DNA from: Robertmurraya massiliosenegalensis JC6 | Lineage (GTDB): Bacteria; Bacillota; Bacilli; Bacillales; Cytobacillaceae | Direction: 5' to 3' | DNA: 64,000 bases | Assembly (NCBI RefSeq): GCF_000311725.1 | Contig: NZ_HE978515.1 | Span: forward strand, 80,310-144,309 | Position numbers and translations under genes: made by a program | Notes under the pieces: generated by a model | The model's database searches: none | What the model saw: the letters and a program-made list of their open reading frames with translations, nothing else | Told to the model about the DNA's origin: nothing | In this document: in pieces, positions 25,144 to 34,400 of the stretch | Position numbering within the stretch: the stretch's first letter is position 1 | Layout of the letters: every line of letters starts with the position of its first letter

Positions 25144-27287
25144 TGAGCTGGTAATATAATGTTGAAGGTTGTCCCTTTGTTTAATTCACTCTCAATAAAG
25201 ACCTGACCATTATGGCTTTCGATAATTTTGTAGCTGACCATGAGTCCAAGCCCATTACCGTCTTTTTTAGTGGTATAAAATGGCTCGCCAATTTTCTTGA
25301 GTTTCTCTTCCGGTATTCCTACGCCTGTATCCTGAATAGAGACTTGAACTTGATCGTGTGTCACATTGACCCGAACAATAATGTCGCCGCCATTAGGCAT
25401 TGCTTCAATACCATTCTTTACAAAGTTTAGAAACACCTGCTTTAATCGATCCTCATCACATTCAATTTGAATAATGTCGTCATTGGCTTCGAAATGCATA
25501 CGCACTTTCTTTTTTCGTGCTTCAAACTCCAATAAAGAGAGGACATTTTTGATAATCGGGATAATATTTTTTTCTTTTAAATCAACTACTTTCGGCTTTG
25601 CAAGTACCATGAAGTCTTCAACAATTTGATTAACACGATTGATTTCATCTAAAATGATCTCTACAAACTCTCTTCTCTGCCCATCTGTTTCATCTTCGAG
25701 CAAAAATTCAGCATAACCTTTCATAGAAGTAAGAGGATTGCGAATCTCATGAGCTACACCTGCTGCAAGTTGACCTACAGCAGCAAGCTTATCTTGGCGA
25801 TGGAGGATTTCCTCTGTCCTTTTACGCTCCGTAATATCATTTCTTATCGCCAAATATTGATACGGTTTTCCTTTTTCATTCATAAATGGAACGATTGTCG
25901 TGTCTACCCAGTAATAAGAACCGTCTTTCGCCTTATTTCTGATTTCCCCTTTCCAAACAGAACCATTTCCAATTGTTTTCCAAAGTTCTTGAAAAAATTG
26001 CTTATTGTGAAAACCAGAGTTTAGAATGCTGTGATCTTTTCCAATGATTTCGTCACGACTATACTTTGATATCTCACAAAATTTATCATTTACACGAGTG
26101 ATAATGCCCTTTGCATCTGTAAAGGCAACAATCGACGATTGGTCTAATGCAAATTTGATATCATTTACTTCTTTTAATGTCTCTCTAAGCTTTTGCTCTG
26201 ATTGTTTACGATTGGAAATATCTGTACGAATCGAAACATATTGATAAGGCTTCCCTTTTTCATTTAAGAAAGGGACAATCGTCGTGTCAACCCAGTACGT
26301 ACTCCCACCCTTTGCTCTATTCTGAATTTCACCTTTCCAAACTTGCCCAGTTCCAATTGTCTTCCATAAGGATTTAAAAAATTCCTTTGAATGATAACCA
26401 GAATTCAAAATCCTGTGATTTTTTCCGAGTAATTCTTCCTCTGTGTATTTCGAGATTTCAACAAATTTATCATTTACATAAGTGATATTACCTTTTGCAT
26501 CTGTAATGGCGACGATCGATGATTCATCTAGTGCTGCTTTAATATCTTTTAGATTTGAATCTGATACGGCAAGTCTTTTACTCACAAGAGCACTAGAGCC
26601 AATTAATCCGCTCAAAATCATGACCGCAACAATTAAAATGGCATAAAGCAAAAATGTCTCTTGAAACGGATCACCATTAAAAGCAGGAGCATCTGTACTA
26701 GACGTAATAGAAGAAGCTTTCAATAATAAGAAATGCCCCTCAACTACTGCCGCAGTTATAATGAGAGAACTTAGTGGTCTAATCCAAACATTTTTTGTCC
26801 AAGTCTTCGAATCATAAATTAACCAAAATGCAAAATAAAAGGAAGCAAAAACTAGTAAACCTGTTACCACTAAAATGACCCAATTATAAGTAAAGGCTAA
26901 TTGTAAACCGAACATGCCAATAATATGAATGGAAAAAACGGCACTCATCATAAAAAAACTTGCCGCAAAAAGATTTCTAGACGTTAGCCTAGTTAGTGAA
27001 ACAGCATAAAAAGCCATTCCAGTAAAGCATATCCCCACCATAATTGCTAATAACGTAACAGGGAGATTGTAATTCGATAAGGTTGTAATATCTAGTGCAA
27101 AAAGAAAGCTCATGACCCATATTCCAAAACTTAATGAAAGCGTTCCTCCTATAAAAAGAAGTGGCTTGTTTCGTTCAGAAGATCTGAGCATGGCAAACAT
27201 ATCTAATCCTGAATAAGTAGCCATCATCGTTAAAAAGATCGCTGCAATAATCAATATCGGGTTTAATGATAAATATACAGTCAACAT
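25134..27287 (-). CDS. membrane sensor histidine kinase: MHYT-like module, two PAS domains, HisKA, HATPase
   Basis: A 717-residue kinase. Seven hydrophobic segments occupy about residues 1-240 and resemble the MHYT sensor, although the metal-ligand motifs are eroded (GIWVMSFLFAL and FSIHIIGMFGL where MHF/MHYTGM is expected). Two near-identical PAS-PAC units follow (about 250-365 and 375-490, each with TDAKGxIT, YVN/RVNDKF, WKTIG, VWKGEI and YWVDTTIVPF). The kinase core has HEIRNPLTSMKGYAEF (phospho-His about 512), an N box FVNKGIEAM-like FLNFVKNGIEAMPNGG, DTGVGIP and GNGLGLMVSYKI. It resembles orphan sporulation phosphorelay kinases. No response regulator lies beside it, which fits a Spo0F-directed role, but that is inference. 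Confidence 0.85.
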   Translation of the reverse strand: MLTVYLSLNPILIIAAIFLTMMATYSGLDMFAMLRSSERNKPLLFIGGTLSLSFGIWVMSFLFALDITTLSNYNLPVTLLAIMVGICFTGMAFYAVSLTRLTSRNLFAASFFMMSAVFSIHIIGMFGLQLAFTYNWVILVVTGLLVFASFYFAFWLIYDSKTWTKNVWIRPLSSLIITAAVVEGHFLLLKASSITSSTDAPAFNGDPFQETFLLYAILIVAVMILSGLIGSSALVSKRLAVSDSNLKDIKAALDESSIVAITDAKGNITYVNDKFVEISKYTEEELLGKNHRILNSGYHSKEFFKSLWKTIGTGQVWKGEIQNRAKGGSTYWVDTTIVPFLNEKGKPYQYVSIRTDISNRKQSEQKLRETLKEVNDIKFALDQSSIVAFTDAKGIITRVNDKFCEISKYSRDEIIGKDHSILNSGFHNKQFFQELWKTIGNGSVWKGEIRNKAKDGSYYWVDTTIVPFMNEKGKPYQYLAIRNDITERKRTEEILHRQDKLAAVGQLAAGVAHEIRNPLTSMKGYAEFLLEDETDGQRREFVEIILDEINRVNQIVEDFMVLAKPKVVDLKEKNIIPIIKNVLSLLEFEARKKKVRMHFEANDDIIQIECDEDRLKQVFLNFVKNGIEAMPNGGDIIVRVNVTHDQVQVSIQDTGVGIPEEKLKKIGEPFYTTKKDGNGLGLMVSYKIIESHNGQVFIESELNKGTTFNIILPAHTA

Positions 27288-27484
27288 GTATCAGTCCTTT
27301 TCAAAGAAAAGTTTCTACTATGATTGTAATGTAAACCAGCGCCAGTTAAAAGATATATTTCAAAATCCTCCAGTGACTTACAAGAAAAAGCCTGCTAACC
27401 TCTATTACTATCGCTTTCTCAAATAAATTCAATTCATTTTTTGAAAATTTATTAAAAATATCTTCACTTTTTTTTAAGATGTTG

Positions 27485-27526
27485 TATACTGTATTATAAC
27501 AGAAATAAAAAATATATACTGTATTA
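27485..27526. repeat. direct repeat TATACTGTATTA upstream of yhfH
   Basis: Two identical 12-base copies, 27485-27496 and 27515-27526, start 30 bases apart (about three helical turns), immediately before the yhfH ribosome site. They may be operator half-sites; the sequence also resembles -10 elements. Confidence 0.45.
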
Positions 27527-27543
27527 GAAAAGAGGTGAGTTTG

Positions 27544-27678
27544 TTGATTAAAAGTCCTGTTGAATTTTTCCGTATGTTACCAAAAAAAATTTGTCCACAA
27601 TGTGGTGAGATCATGAAGGAACAAGCAGAAAGTTATTTAATGGAATGTGACCGCTGTTTAGCAAAAAAATCTGAATAA
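27544..27678 (+). CDS. yhfH: YhfH-family small zinc-ribbon protein
   Basis: A 44-residue protein too short for routine gene finding. It reads MIKSPVEFFRMLPKKICPQC and ends with a second CDRC pair, so two CxxC knuckles (CPQC and CDRC) probably bind one zinc. This matches the YhfH family of Bacillaceae, whose role is unknown. Two TTG codons are possible at 27541 and 27544; AGAGGTG is spaced better for the second. The short gene lies 173 bases before pepF on the same strand. Confidence 0.75.
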   Translation: MIKSPVEFFRMLPKKICPQCGEIMKEQAESYLMECDRCLAKKSE

Positions 27679-27851
27679 AAGTCTTTATTAGAATATTGGC
27701 TTTGGCGTATTGTTTGTGCGCTGGAGCTTTTTTAATGTTGTACTAGTAATTTTATAAAATATTTAGAAAACTATATAAATTGCCTTATTATCCATGTTAT
27801 TATTTTAATTAGGGCATCGAAATAAATACGTCCAATTTAAGGAGGATAATT

Positions 27852-29666
27852 ATGGAGAAAACAATCGCTACACGACTAAAACGTGAAGAAGTACCCGTTG
27901 ATTTAACTTGGAAGCTTGAGGATTTATTTGCATCATCTGTTGAGTGGGAAAACGAAATTGCAAATATTGAAAAGGAGCTATCCTCTTTTTCAGCTTTTAA
28001 AGGTAAACTCCATGAAAGTGCAAGTACATTATTAGCATGCCTCGAGTTACAGGAAAAATTAACTGAAAAATTAATATTAGTTGCTACATATGCTTCCCTA
28101 CTACAATCCGGCGATAGTACAAACCCTGAAAACCAAGCAAATGCATCCATTATTGCAGATTTGCGTTCAAAAACAGGAGCAGCTCTATCGTTTATTCAAT
28201 CTGAAATACTTGAAATTCCAGATCAAACCTTAAAACAATACATGGATGAAGAAGAAGCTTTAAAGCCTTTTGAAAAGATGTTACTTGATTTATTGGATGA
28301 AAAAACATACCGACTTTCCCCTGAGACTGAAAAAGTCTTGGCAGCTCTAGGTGATGTACATGCTGCACCATACGCAATTTATCAAGCAAGTAAATTAGCG
28401 GATATGCAATTCGATCCAATTATTGATGAGAATGGTGATGAGCTACCGAATTCATTTGTGCTATTTGAAGACCGTTACGAATTCACTCCAGACACAACTA
28501 TACGAAGAAAAGCTTTTGAATCTTTTACAAATACATTAAAAGAATATAAAAACACATTTGCTACAACCTATGCAGCTGAAGTGAAGAAACAAGTCACACT
28601 TTCACGCCTAAGAAACTACGAATCAGTTACAGACATGCTTTTACACCCTCAGCAAGTATCAAAAGAAATGTATGAAAACCAATTAAATATTATCCAAAAA
28701 GAATTAGCACCGCATATGCGTCGCTATGCCCAATTAAAAAAGAAGGTATTACAATTGGATGAGCTTCATTTTTGTGATTTAAAGGCACCTTTAGATCCTG
28801 AATTCAATCCAAAAACGACTTATGAAGAAGCAAGTCAAGTGATTTTAGATGCATTAAAGGTAATGGGACCAGAGTATTTAAGCATTATGGAAAAAGGATT
28901 GACAGAAAGATGGGTTGATCTAGCTGATAATGTTGGAAAAGCAACTGGGGCGTTCTGCTCAAGCCCTTATGGTTCACACCCATTCATTTTGATTACATGG
29001 ACGGACACAATGCGCGGTGCCTTTGTTCTTGCCCATGAATTAGGACATGCTGGACACTTCTATTTAGCCAATAAAAATCAACGCATTATGAATACAAGAC
29101 CATCCACATATTTCGTCGAAGCACCTTCAACAATGAACGAAATGTTACTTGGAGATCATCTATTATCGAACACGACTGATCCGCAAATGAAAAGATGGGT
29201 TGTATTGCAGTTACTCGGGACTTATTATCATAATTTTGTAACACATCTTCTAGAAGGTGAATACCAAAGAAGAGTGTATGAACTCGCAGAAAACGGGATA
29301 CCTTTGACTGCAAAAGTACTTTGTGAGACAAAAGGAAATGTTCTTTCAGAATTCTGGGGAGACACTGTTACGATTGATGAAGGAGCTAAACTAACGTGGA
29401 TGAGACAACCACATTACTATATGGGACTTTATCCATATACGTATTCAGCTGGATTAACTGCTTCTACAACGATGTCTCAGTTGATTAAGGAAGAAGGCAA
29501 GCCTGCTGTTGATCGCTGGTTAGAAGTACTAAAAGCTGGCGGTACAAAGAAACCAATTGATTTATTGAAGCATGCAGGCATTGATATGTCACAACCTGAT
29601 CCAATCCGAAAAGCCGTTGCATACGTTGGTTCACTTGTAGATATCCTCGAAGAAAGCTATAAATAA
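27852..29666 (+). CDS. pepF: oligoendopeptidase F (M3B zinc metallopeptidase)
   Basis: A 604-residue cytosolic peptidase, the usual length for PepF, that cleaves oligopeptides. The zinc site is HELGHAGH (about residues 394-401), with the downstream third ligand in EAPSTMNEML (about 426). The N-terminal helical domain starts VPVDLTWKLEDLFASSVEW, typical of the family. AAGGAGG is found six bases before the ATG and a perfect terminator follows. In B. subtilis the enzyme degrades short peptides, including when overproduced those of sporulation signalling. Confidence 0.93.
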   Translation: MEKTIATRLKREEVPVDLTWKLEDLFASSVEWENEIANIEKELSSFSAFKGKLHESASTLLACLELQEKLTEKLILVATYASLLQSGDSTNPENQANASIIADLRSKTGAALSFIQSEILEIPDQTLKQYMDEEEALKPFEKMLLDLLDEKTYRLSPETEKVLAALGDVHAAPYAIYQASKLADMQFDPIIDENGDELPNSFVLFEDRYEFTPDTTIRRKAFESFTNTLKEYKNTFATTYAAEVKKQVTLSRLRNYESVTDMLLHPQQVSKEMYENQLNIIQKELAPHMRRYAQLKKKVLQLDELHFCDLKAPLDPEFNPKTTYEEASQVILDALKVMGPEYLSIMEKGLTERWVDLADNVGKATGAFCSSPYGSHPFILITWTDTMRGAFVLAHELGHAGHFYLANKNQRIMNTRPSTYFVEAPSTMNEMLLGDHLLSNTTDPQMKRWVVLQLLGTYYHNFVTHLLEGEYQRRVYELAENGIPLTAKVLCETKGNVLSEFWGDTVTIDEGAKLTWMRQPHYYMGLYPYTYSAGLTASTTMSQLIKEEGKPAVDRWLEVLKAGGTKKPIDLLKHAGIDMSQPDPIRKAVAYVGSLVDILEESYK

Positions 29667-29674
29667 TAAACAAT

Positions 29675-29715
29675 AAAAACCTCTCTACCGTTTTTTGTAG
29701 AGAGGTTTTTGTTGT
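29675..29715 (+). terminator. intrinsic terminator after pepF
   Basis: A 14-base-pair perfect stem (29675-29688 with 29697-29710, AAAAACCTCTCTAC/GTAGAGAGGTTTTT) ends in a T tract nine bases past the pepF stop. Confidence 0.92.
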
Positions 29716-30430
29716 GACCACTTAGGAGACCCAACCATTTCATCAGTTTATCGAGATATTCCTTTATTAGGATTATCCATTAACTGAATCTGTGTTTGTT
29801 CCGTTTTATCAGGCTTTACACTACTTATTTAGCCTTTATACTAACAAGTAGTACCTTGGTTCAAACTTATTCAATTTTAACTTCTCAATCCCCTATCGCT
29901 ATATTTGATAGAAAGCTTCGAACTTACTATTGAAAGGTGTCTTATTAGATTGTTTAAACAACAATGCCTTTTTACCTTTACTGTCGACCAATCCCAATTC
30001 TTACTAGAATCTTTTGGGTAAGAGCTTTCGTTCTACGTACAGTATTTGTTTCCTAATAGGTAGATCGTCTACTCTTAACCATTTGGATTTAATATACTAT
30101 TTAACCACGCTTAGTGAGGCGAGAAACCGTATTAAACTGGTCTAACAAATAAAAGTGCTAATTTAGTCGTTTACAATCCTTTAACCTTTTTTGTAATCCG
30201 CTTTTCAATCAAAGTGATAAAGGAAAACATTTGCTTGCGTTCGCGAAAATAAAATTTTCATTTACGGAACGAGCACCATGGTTGAGCCTCCTAAAATGTC
30301 ACAACCTATTTTGTTTACACCCTTATTATAAGTCTTTTTCCACACGATTACCCATATTATTTGTGAAAGTCGTGTGAACGTTTTCACTCAATATTCACTA
30401 CATACAAAATGTCAATATTCAAATAAGACA
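29716..30430. other. long stretch without a supported gene
   Basis: About 700 bases hold no reading frame with a credible start and length on either strand; all frames are broken by frequent stops. On the minus strand a perfect AGGAGG (30287-30292) sits seven bases before an ATG at 30279, but only five codons follow (MVLVP). A palindrome GTGAACGTTTTCAC lies at 30374-30387. The region may be a decayed gene or contain an RNA; nothing further is supportable. Confidence 0.5.
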
Positions 30431-30470
30431 AAAGACTTTCTTCATGTCGAATGAGAAAGCCTTTTTTTCG
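30431..30470. terminator. probable terminator downstream of the ydjO-like gene
   Basis: A ten-pair stem with one mismatch (30432-30441 with 30454-30463) is followed on the plus strand by seven T residues and on the minus strand by CTTTTGTC. It lies 35 bases past the minus-strand stop at 30505. Confidence 0.58.
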
Positions 30471-30504
30471 TTAAGTCAATATGTATAAAGTTTATAATAG
30501 AGCA

Positions 30505-30693
30505 TTAATTGATTTTAGGAAGTTCCCTAATCTCCATCGAAGTGTCATTTCCACATAGTGGACATTTCAAATCATTGCTAGCAAAGTCCTTTCTCATCCA
30601 ACCGATACATCCATCGTCCATACAAGCGTAGACCTCTGTATCGAGAAAAATCTCTTCCTCTTTTTCTTCTTGTGATTTCCGATTAAAGAAAAT
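30505..30693 (-). CDS. YdjO-like cold-inducible small zinc protein, with apparent ATT start
   Basis: A 62-residue protein reading (M)FFNRKSQEEKEEEIF and then YACMDDGCIGWMRKDF and LKCPLCGND. The CxxxxC-x5-WMR and CPxC arrangement is that of the YdjO family, a likely zinc ribbon of unknown function. No ATG, GTG or TTG lies in a sensible place. The frame opens with ATT at 30693, preceded at eight bases by AAGGGGG, so an ATT start (or the adjacent ATC) is the most economical reading. It is a single-gene unit. Confidence 0.62.
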   Translation of the reverse strand: MFFNRKSQEEKEEEIFLDTEVYACMDDGCIGWMRKDFASNDLKCPLCGNDTSMEIRELPKIN

Positions 30694-30940
30694 GATAAAC
30701 GCCCCCTTCGTGAGAATTCATAAGTTTTGTCTTACTATAGGGAGAATCCAATCATACGTACATTTATTCAAGCAAAGAATAAATGCAATTACATCATAAA
30801 ATTAGACTTCCTTTTACATTTCACCCTCAAAAAAATTAATTCATCCACCTTACTTCTTATTATTATGGGCAAAATATATAGATTTCACGCATTTAATTGA
30901 AAATTTTTGATAATTGAACGGGAATTTAAGCTTTTCGTTA

Positions 30941-30977
30941 AACACAAAAAACCTGCTTGAAGCAGGTTTTTTGTGTT
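30941..30977 (-). terminator. intrinsic terminator after the first YjcZ gene
   Basis: A long symmetrical stem (AACACAAAAAACCTGC at 30941-30956 with its complement at 30962-30977) has an eight-base or smaller loop and T runs on both strands. It starts eight bases past the minus-strand stop. Confidence 0.85.
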
Positions 30978-30985
30978 TATTTTGC

Positions 30986-31117
30986 TTATAACCAAGCTGC
31001 ACCTACAATGATTAAAAGGATGAACAATACGACGATTAAAACGAAACCGCCAGTACCGTGTCCAGTTGCAGGGTAAGCATAGCCACAACCACCAAATCCT
31101 CCATATCCGTAACCCAT
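30986..31117 (-). CDS. YjcZ-family sporulation peptide
   Basis: A 43-residue peptide: a Gly/Tyr-rich head ([16 protein letters not shown]), then [25 protein letters not shown], one hydrophobic helix. This is the YjcZ/YtzK-type pattern of small sporulation membrane peptides. The ATG at 31117 has AAGGAAG-type pairing nine bases upstream. A second member lies 99 bases upstream, so the two are a tandem pair. The function is unknown; they are thought to accumulate in spores. Confidence 0.82.
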   Translation of the reverse strand: MGYGYGGFGGCGYAYPATGHGTGGFVLIVVLFILLIIVGAAWL

Positions 31118-31216
31118 TACCACACTTCCTTCCTAAATATTGTAAAACACATGACCGTTCCAATGTTCTGACCGGCCCTTTTGTCTAAACTCTTCTTATT
31201 CGGATGCTTTCCTAAA

Positions 31217-31324
31217 TTAATACCATCCGCCGATGTAGGAAGCACCAACTATTATAAGAAGGATGAACAACACAACGAGTAAAGCGAATCCAGCACCATA
31301 TCCGTGTCCAGCTCCTGCGCTCAT
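31217..31324 (-). CDS. YjcZ-family sporulation peptide (second copy)
   Basis: A 35-residue peptide, [20 protein letters not shown] then [15 protein letters not shown]. It shares the [23 protein letters not shown] core with its neighbour at 30986-31117 but has a shorter head, so it is a diverged tandem duplicate. GGGAGGT lies upstream of the ATG. No function can be given beyond the family. Confidence 0.82.
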   Translation of the reverse strand: MSAGAGHGYGAGFALLVVLFILLIIVGASYIGGWY

Positions 31325-31446
31325 TCTTATCCACCTCCCATTATCTCTACACCTATACTATGAATAGGAAAGTTGTCCCGAATGGGCTTCTATAATAAGT
31401 CAAAAAGAAAAAGAGTGGTAAACTGTACCACTCCAAAAAAAATTGC

Positions 31447-34400
31447 TTATAACTGACGTATTGACAGAGATTCATTGATCGCTTCCATTTCCTCAGATGT
31501 TTCTATTTCTAATTCAACAATCGGAAGTGTGAAGAAAATGGTCGTCCCTTCTCCCTGAGTACTTTCAGCCCAAATAACACCATCATGATGATGTATGATC
31601 TCTTTACTGATTGATAACCCTAATCCATTACCCGTTATGGACGAAGTCATTTGCCCTGTAAAGGAACGCTCAAAAATCCTCTCTAGATCTTTCGCGGATA
31701 TACCGATTCCTGTATCTATAATGGAAAAAATCACTTGCGATTGCTCTTTGTGAAGCGACATGGAGATCGAACCTTCATTTGTATGTTTAATGGCATTTGA
31801 AACGATATTCGTAACCACTTGTTCAATCCGACCGACATCGACATCTACTAATGACTGACTTAAATCCTCTGATTCCTCAATAGAGGATTTAAATTTTAAC
31901 CCTTTTTGCCTTATATCCCACTCATGCTGATCACATAAGTGATAAAAAAGCTTTTTAATATTGACGATTTCCTTCAAAAATGTCATATTTCCATACTGAA
32001 GTTTTGACAATTCGAATAGATCTTGGATTAATCGATTTAGTCCAGTGAGTTTTTCCTTACTGCGTTTTAAATAGGTCATTTGTTTGTCGGGAGAAATCAC
32101 AATTCCATCTAGCATCGCTTCAATATAGCCTTGAATCGAAGTAAGCGGGTTTCTTAAATCATGTGAGATATTGGACAATAACTCCATTCTTACTCTCTCT
32201 GCATCAGCTAACTCTTCATTGGCTTTTTCTAAGTTCTTATTCACCATTTCCAATTCTTCTGTTCTGGCCTTAACCTTTTCTTCTAGGCTCATATACAAAA
32301 ATGCATTTTGAATAGAAATTGCTGCTTGTGAGGCAATTGTTGATATCAATAACAAATCTCTTTCTGTAAATGCATAGGGAAGCAAATGATTTTCGATATA
32401 CAAAATGCCTAATAAGCGACTTTGATGCAATAATGGGATCGTCATAAGGGACATGACCTTCTTTGTTTGAATATAGGTATCCTCTTTAAAAAGTCCCTCC
32501 ACACATGCCTGATTTAGAATAACTGGTTCAAGACTACTTTCTACGTATTGGATGATTTGCATTGGCAAATTTTCCGCTTTGAGTTTTTCATTAGAAACTT
32601 CAGGTGGACTGACGATCGTAAGCTCTTCTCCATCCTGGAGCCACAATATCCCCTTTGTGGCTCCAGCGTTTTTAAGCACGATTTCCATAACTTTTTCAAT
32701 GAGGTTTTCTAAAACGATTTCTCCTGACAGCGCTTGAGAGGTTTTGATCACTGCCTCTAAATCTATAATATCTAGTCCACCTGCTAGTTCCGGATTACTT
32801 TCCTTACGAATAAATAAATTAGAAAACTGGTTTGAGAGAAGCGTTAACTTCCGCCCTGCCCCCCATTGCTTGTAGATTTGGTAAGCTTCTTTCATATAAA
32901 AGTGGCTCAGTCGCTTGCTGTTTTGTTCCTGATAGTAGCGGCCGGCACATTCACAGATAATGGCAGCATCCTGTAAAAATCCATTTTCAATTGCCTTATT
33001 TAAAGCATAATCATAGACATTGGAATCTACTATATTTCTAGTTAATAGTTTTTCAGATTCCAGTTTCATCAACAAATACTTATGTTCATAATTAACTGGT
33101 GCTTGCTTCGCCCATTTTTCCAATTTCTTAAGGTTACGTTTTAAATAGAACTTGATTTTCTTTTTCTCGCTTTTTGTCCTCTTATTATAAAAACGACAGA
33201 GCCACAGTGTATGATAGAAATAAAACTCGGGTGCAATAACAAGAACAAGGGAATTGGTAACCTTGTTATTCAATGCGTCGATAATTTCTGACGCCTTCTC
33301 TTCATCCTCTGCCATATATGACATTTGTAAACGCACCGTATTATGCATAATGAACGCAGAGGGTTCATTACGTAGCTCATCAAGATGGGCTGGTAGTGGA
33401 TTCTGTTCATCTATTAACCACTCTACCCATTCTTTCATTTCCAACAAAAATTTCATAGAAAGAAAGTATTGAATTTTATTTACAAAGGCTAATTGTTGAT
33501 TTATTTCCTTCAGAACAGCCTCTAATGGTTCTCCTTTAATCATTCTTGTAATAATAATGAATGAGCTTGCTGCCCCAGCTAAATGAAAGTTCCCTGTCTC
33601 CAAGCTTAAATTTTGAGATTTTTGCAGAGACTCTAAATTAATCGCTATCGAACTTTTCCAATGATTAACAAAGCTTCCAAAAACGAAATGTACCCTCGCC
33701 TCTAGTTTTTTCACTTGACTTCTTTCAACATGTGCAAGGGCGAGCTTTCCAAATTGATGACTTTTATCGAATTTCCCAAACCCTGCACTTAAAATGAGCC
33801 CATAATTGTTATACACAAGTGCTGTCATTTCTGTATCACCATGCTTTAATGTAAACCTGACAGCTCTCAGCATTAAATAAGTTGCTAAATTTTGGTTTAC
33901 ATCATATGAAGGGCCATTCATGTTTATAAAACTTTCCATAATAAGGCGATTGTCTTCGCTTTTCATAGGCGACAATTGTAAAAAATCCTCAGGCTTTTTT
34001 CTAAACATCAAACATTGAATAAGGAGCAATTCTTTTAAGATCGTGAACTTGCCAATTGGGCGATCAAGTTTCCACCCAAAAAGCTTTAATCCAGCTGTAC
34101 CCGTATCTACCGCTTCTTTGAATTTACTTAAATGGGTATACATCATGAGTTTCAGATTATGCACACTCATTTTTTCTTTGTTCGTCTTCGCATTTTTCAA
34201 TAGGGATTCAAATGTCATTTCCGCTAGATCAAAATCACCATTTAAATAAGCACATTCCCCTAATCCTGCGAAAATTTCGTATGAAAGTGGATAGCTCTCT
34301 TCCCAATGCCCCGTCTTTAGCAAGTCCCTTCCTTTTAAGAAATAATGGTACGCCATATCGAAGGCAGCTGCATTTTTTGCAAGTTGCCCTGCTTTGGCAT

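Noticed and set aside
30374-30387. Rex-type operator GTGAACGTTTTCAC
   Set aside because: Only the core of the consensus is present (the outer TT/AA are missing) and no gene start lies downstream on either strand at promoter distance.
30885-31163. A 92-residue minus-strand reading frame rich in Trp and Arg
   Set aside because: It is an alternate frame over the YjcZ gene and its terminator, with no ribosome site and an implausible composition.
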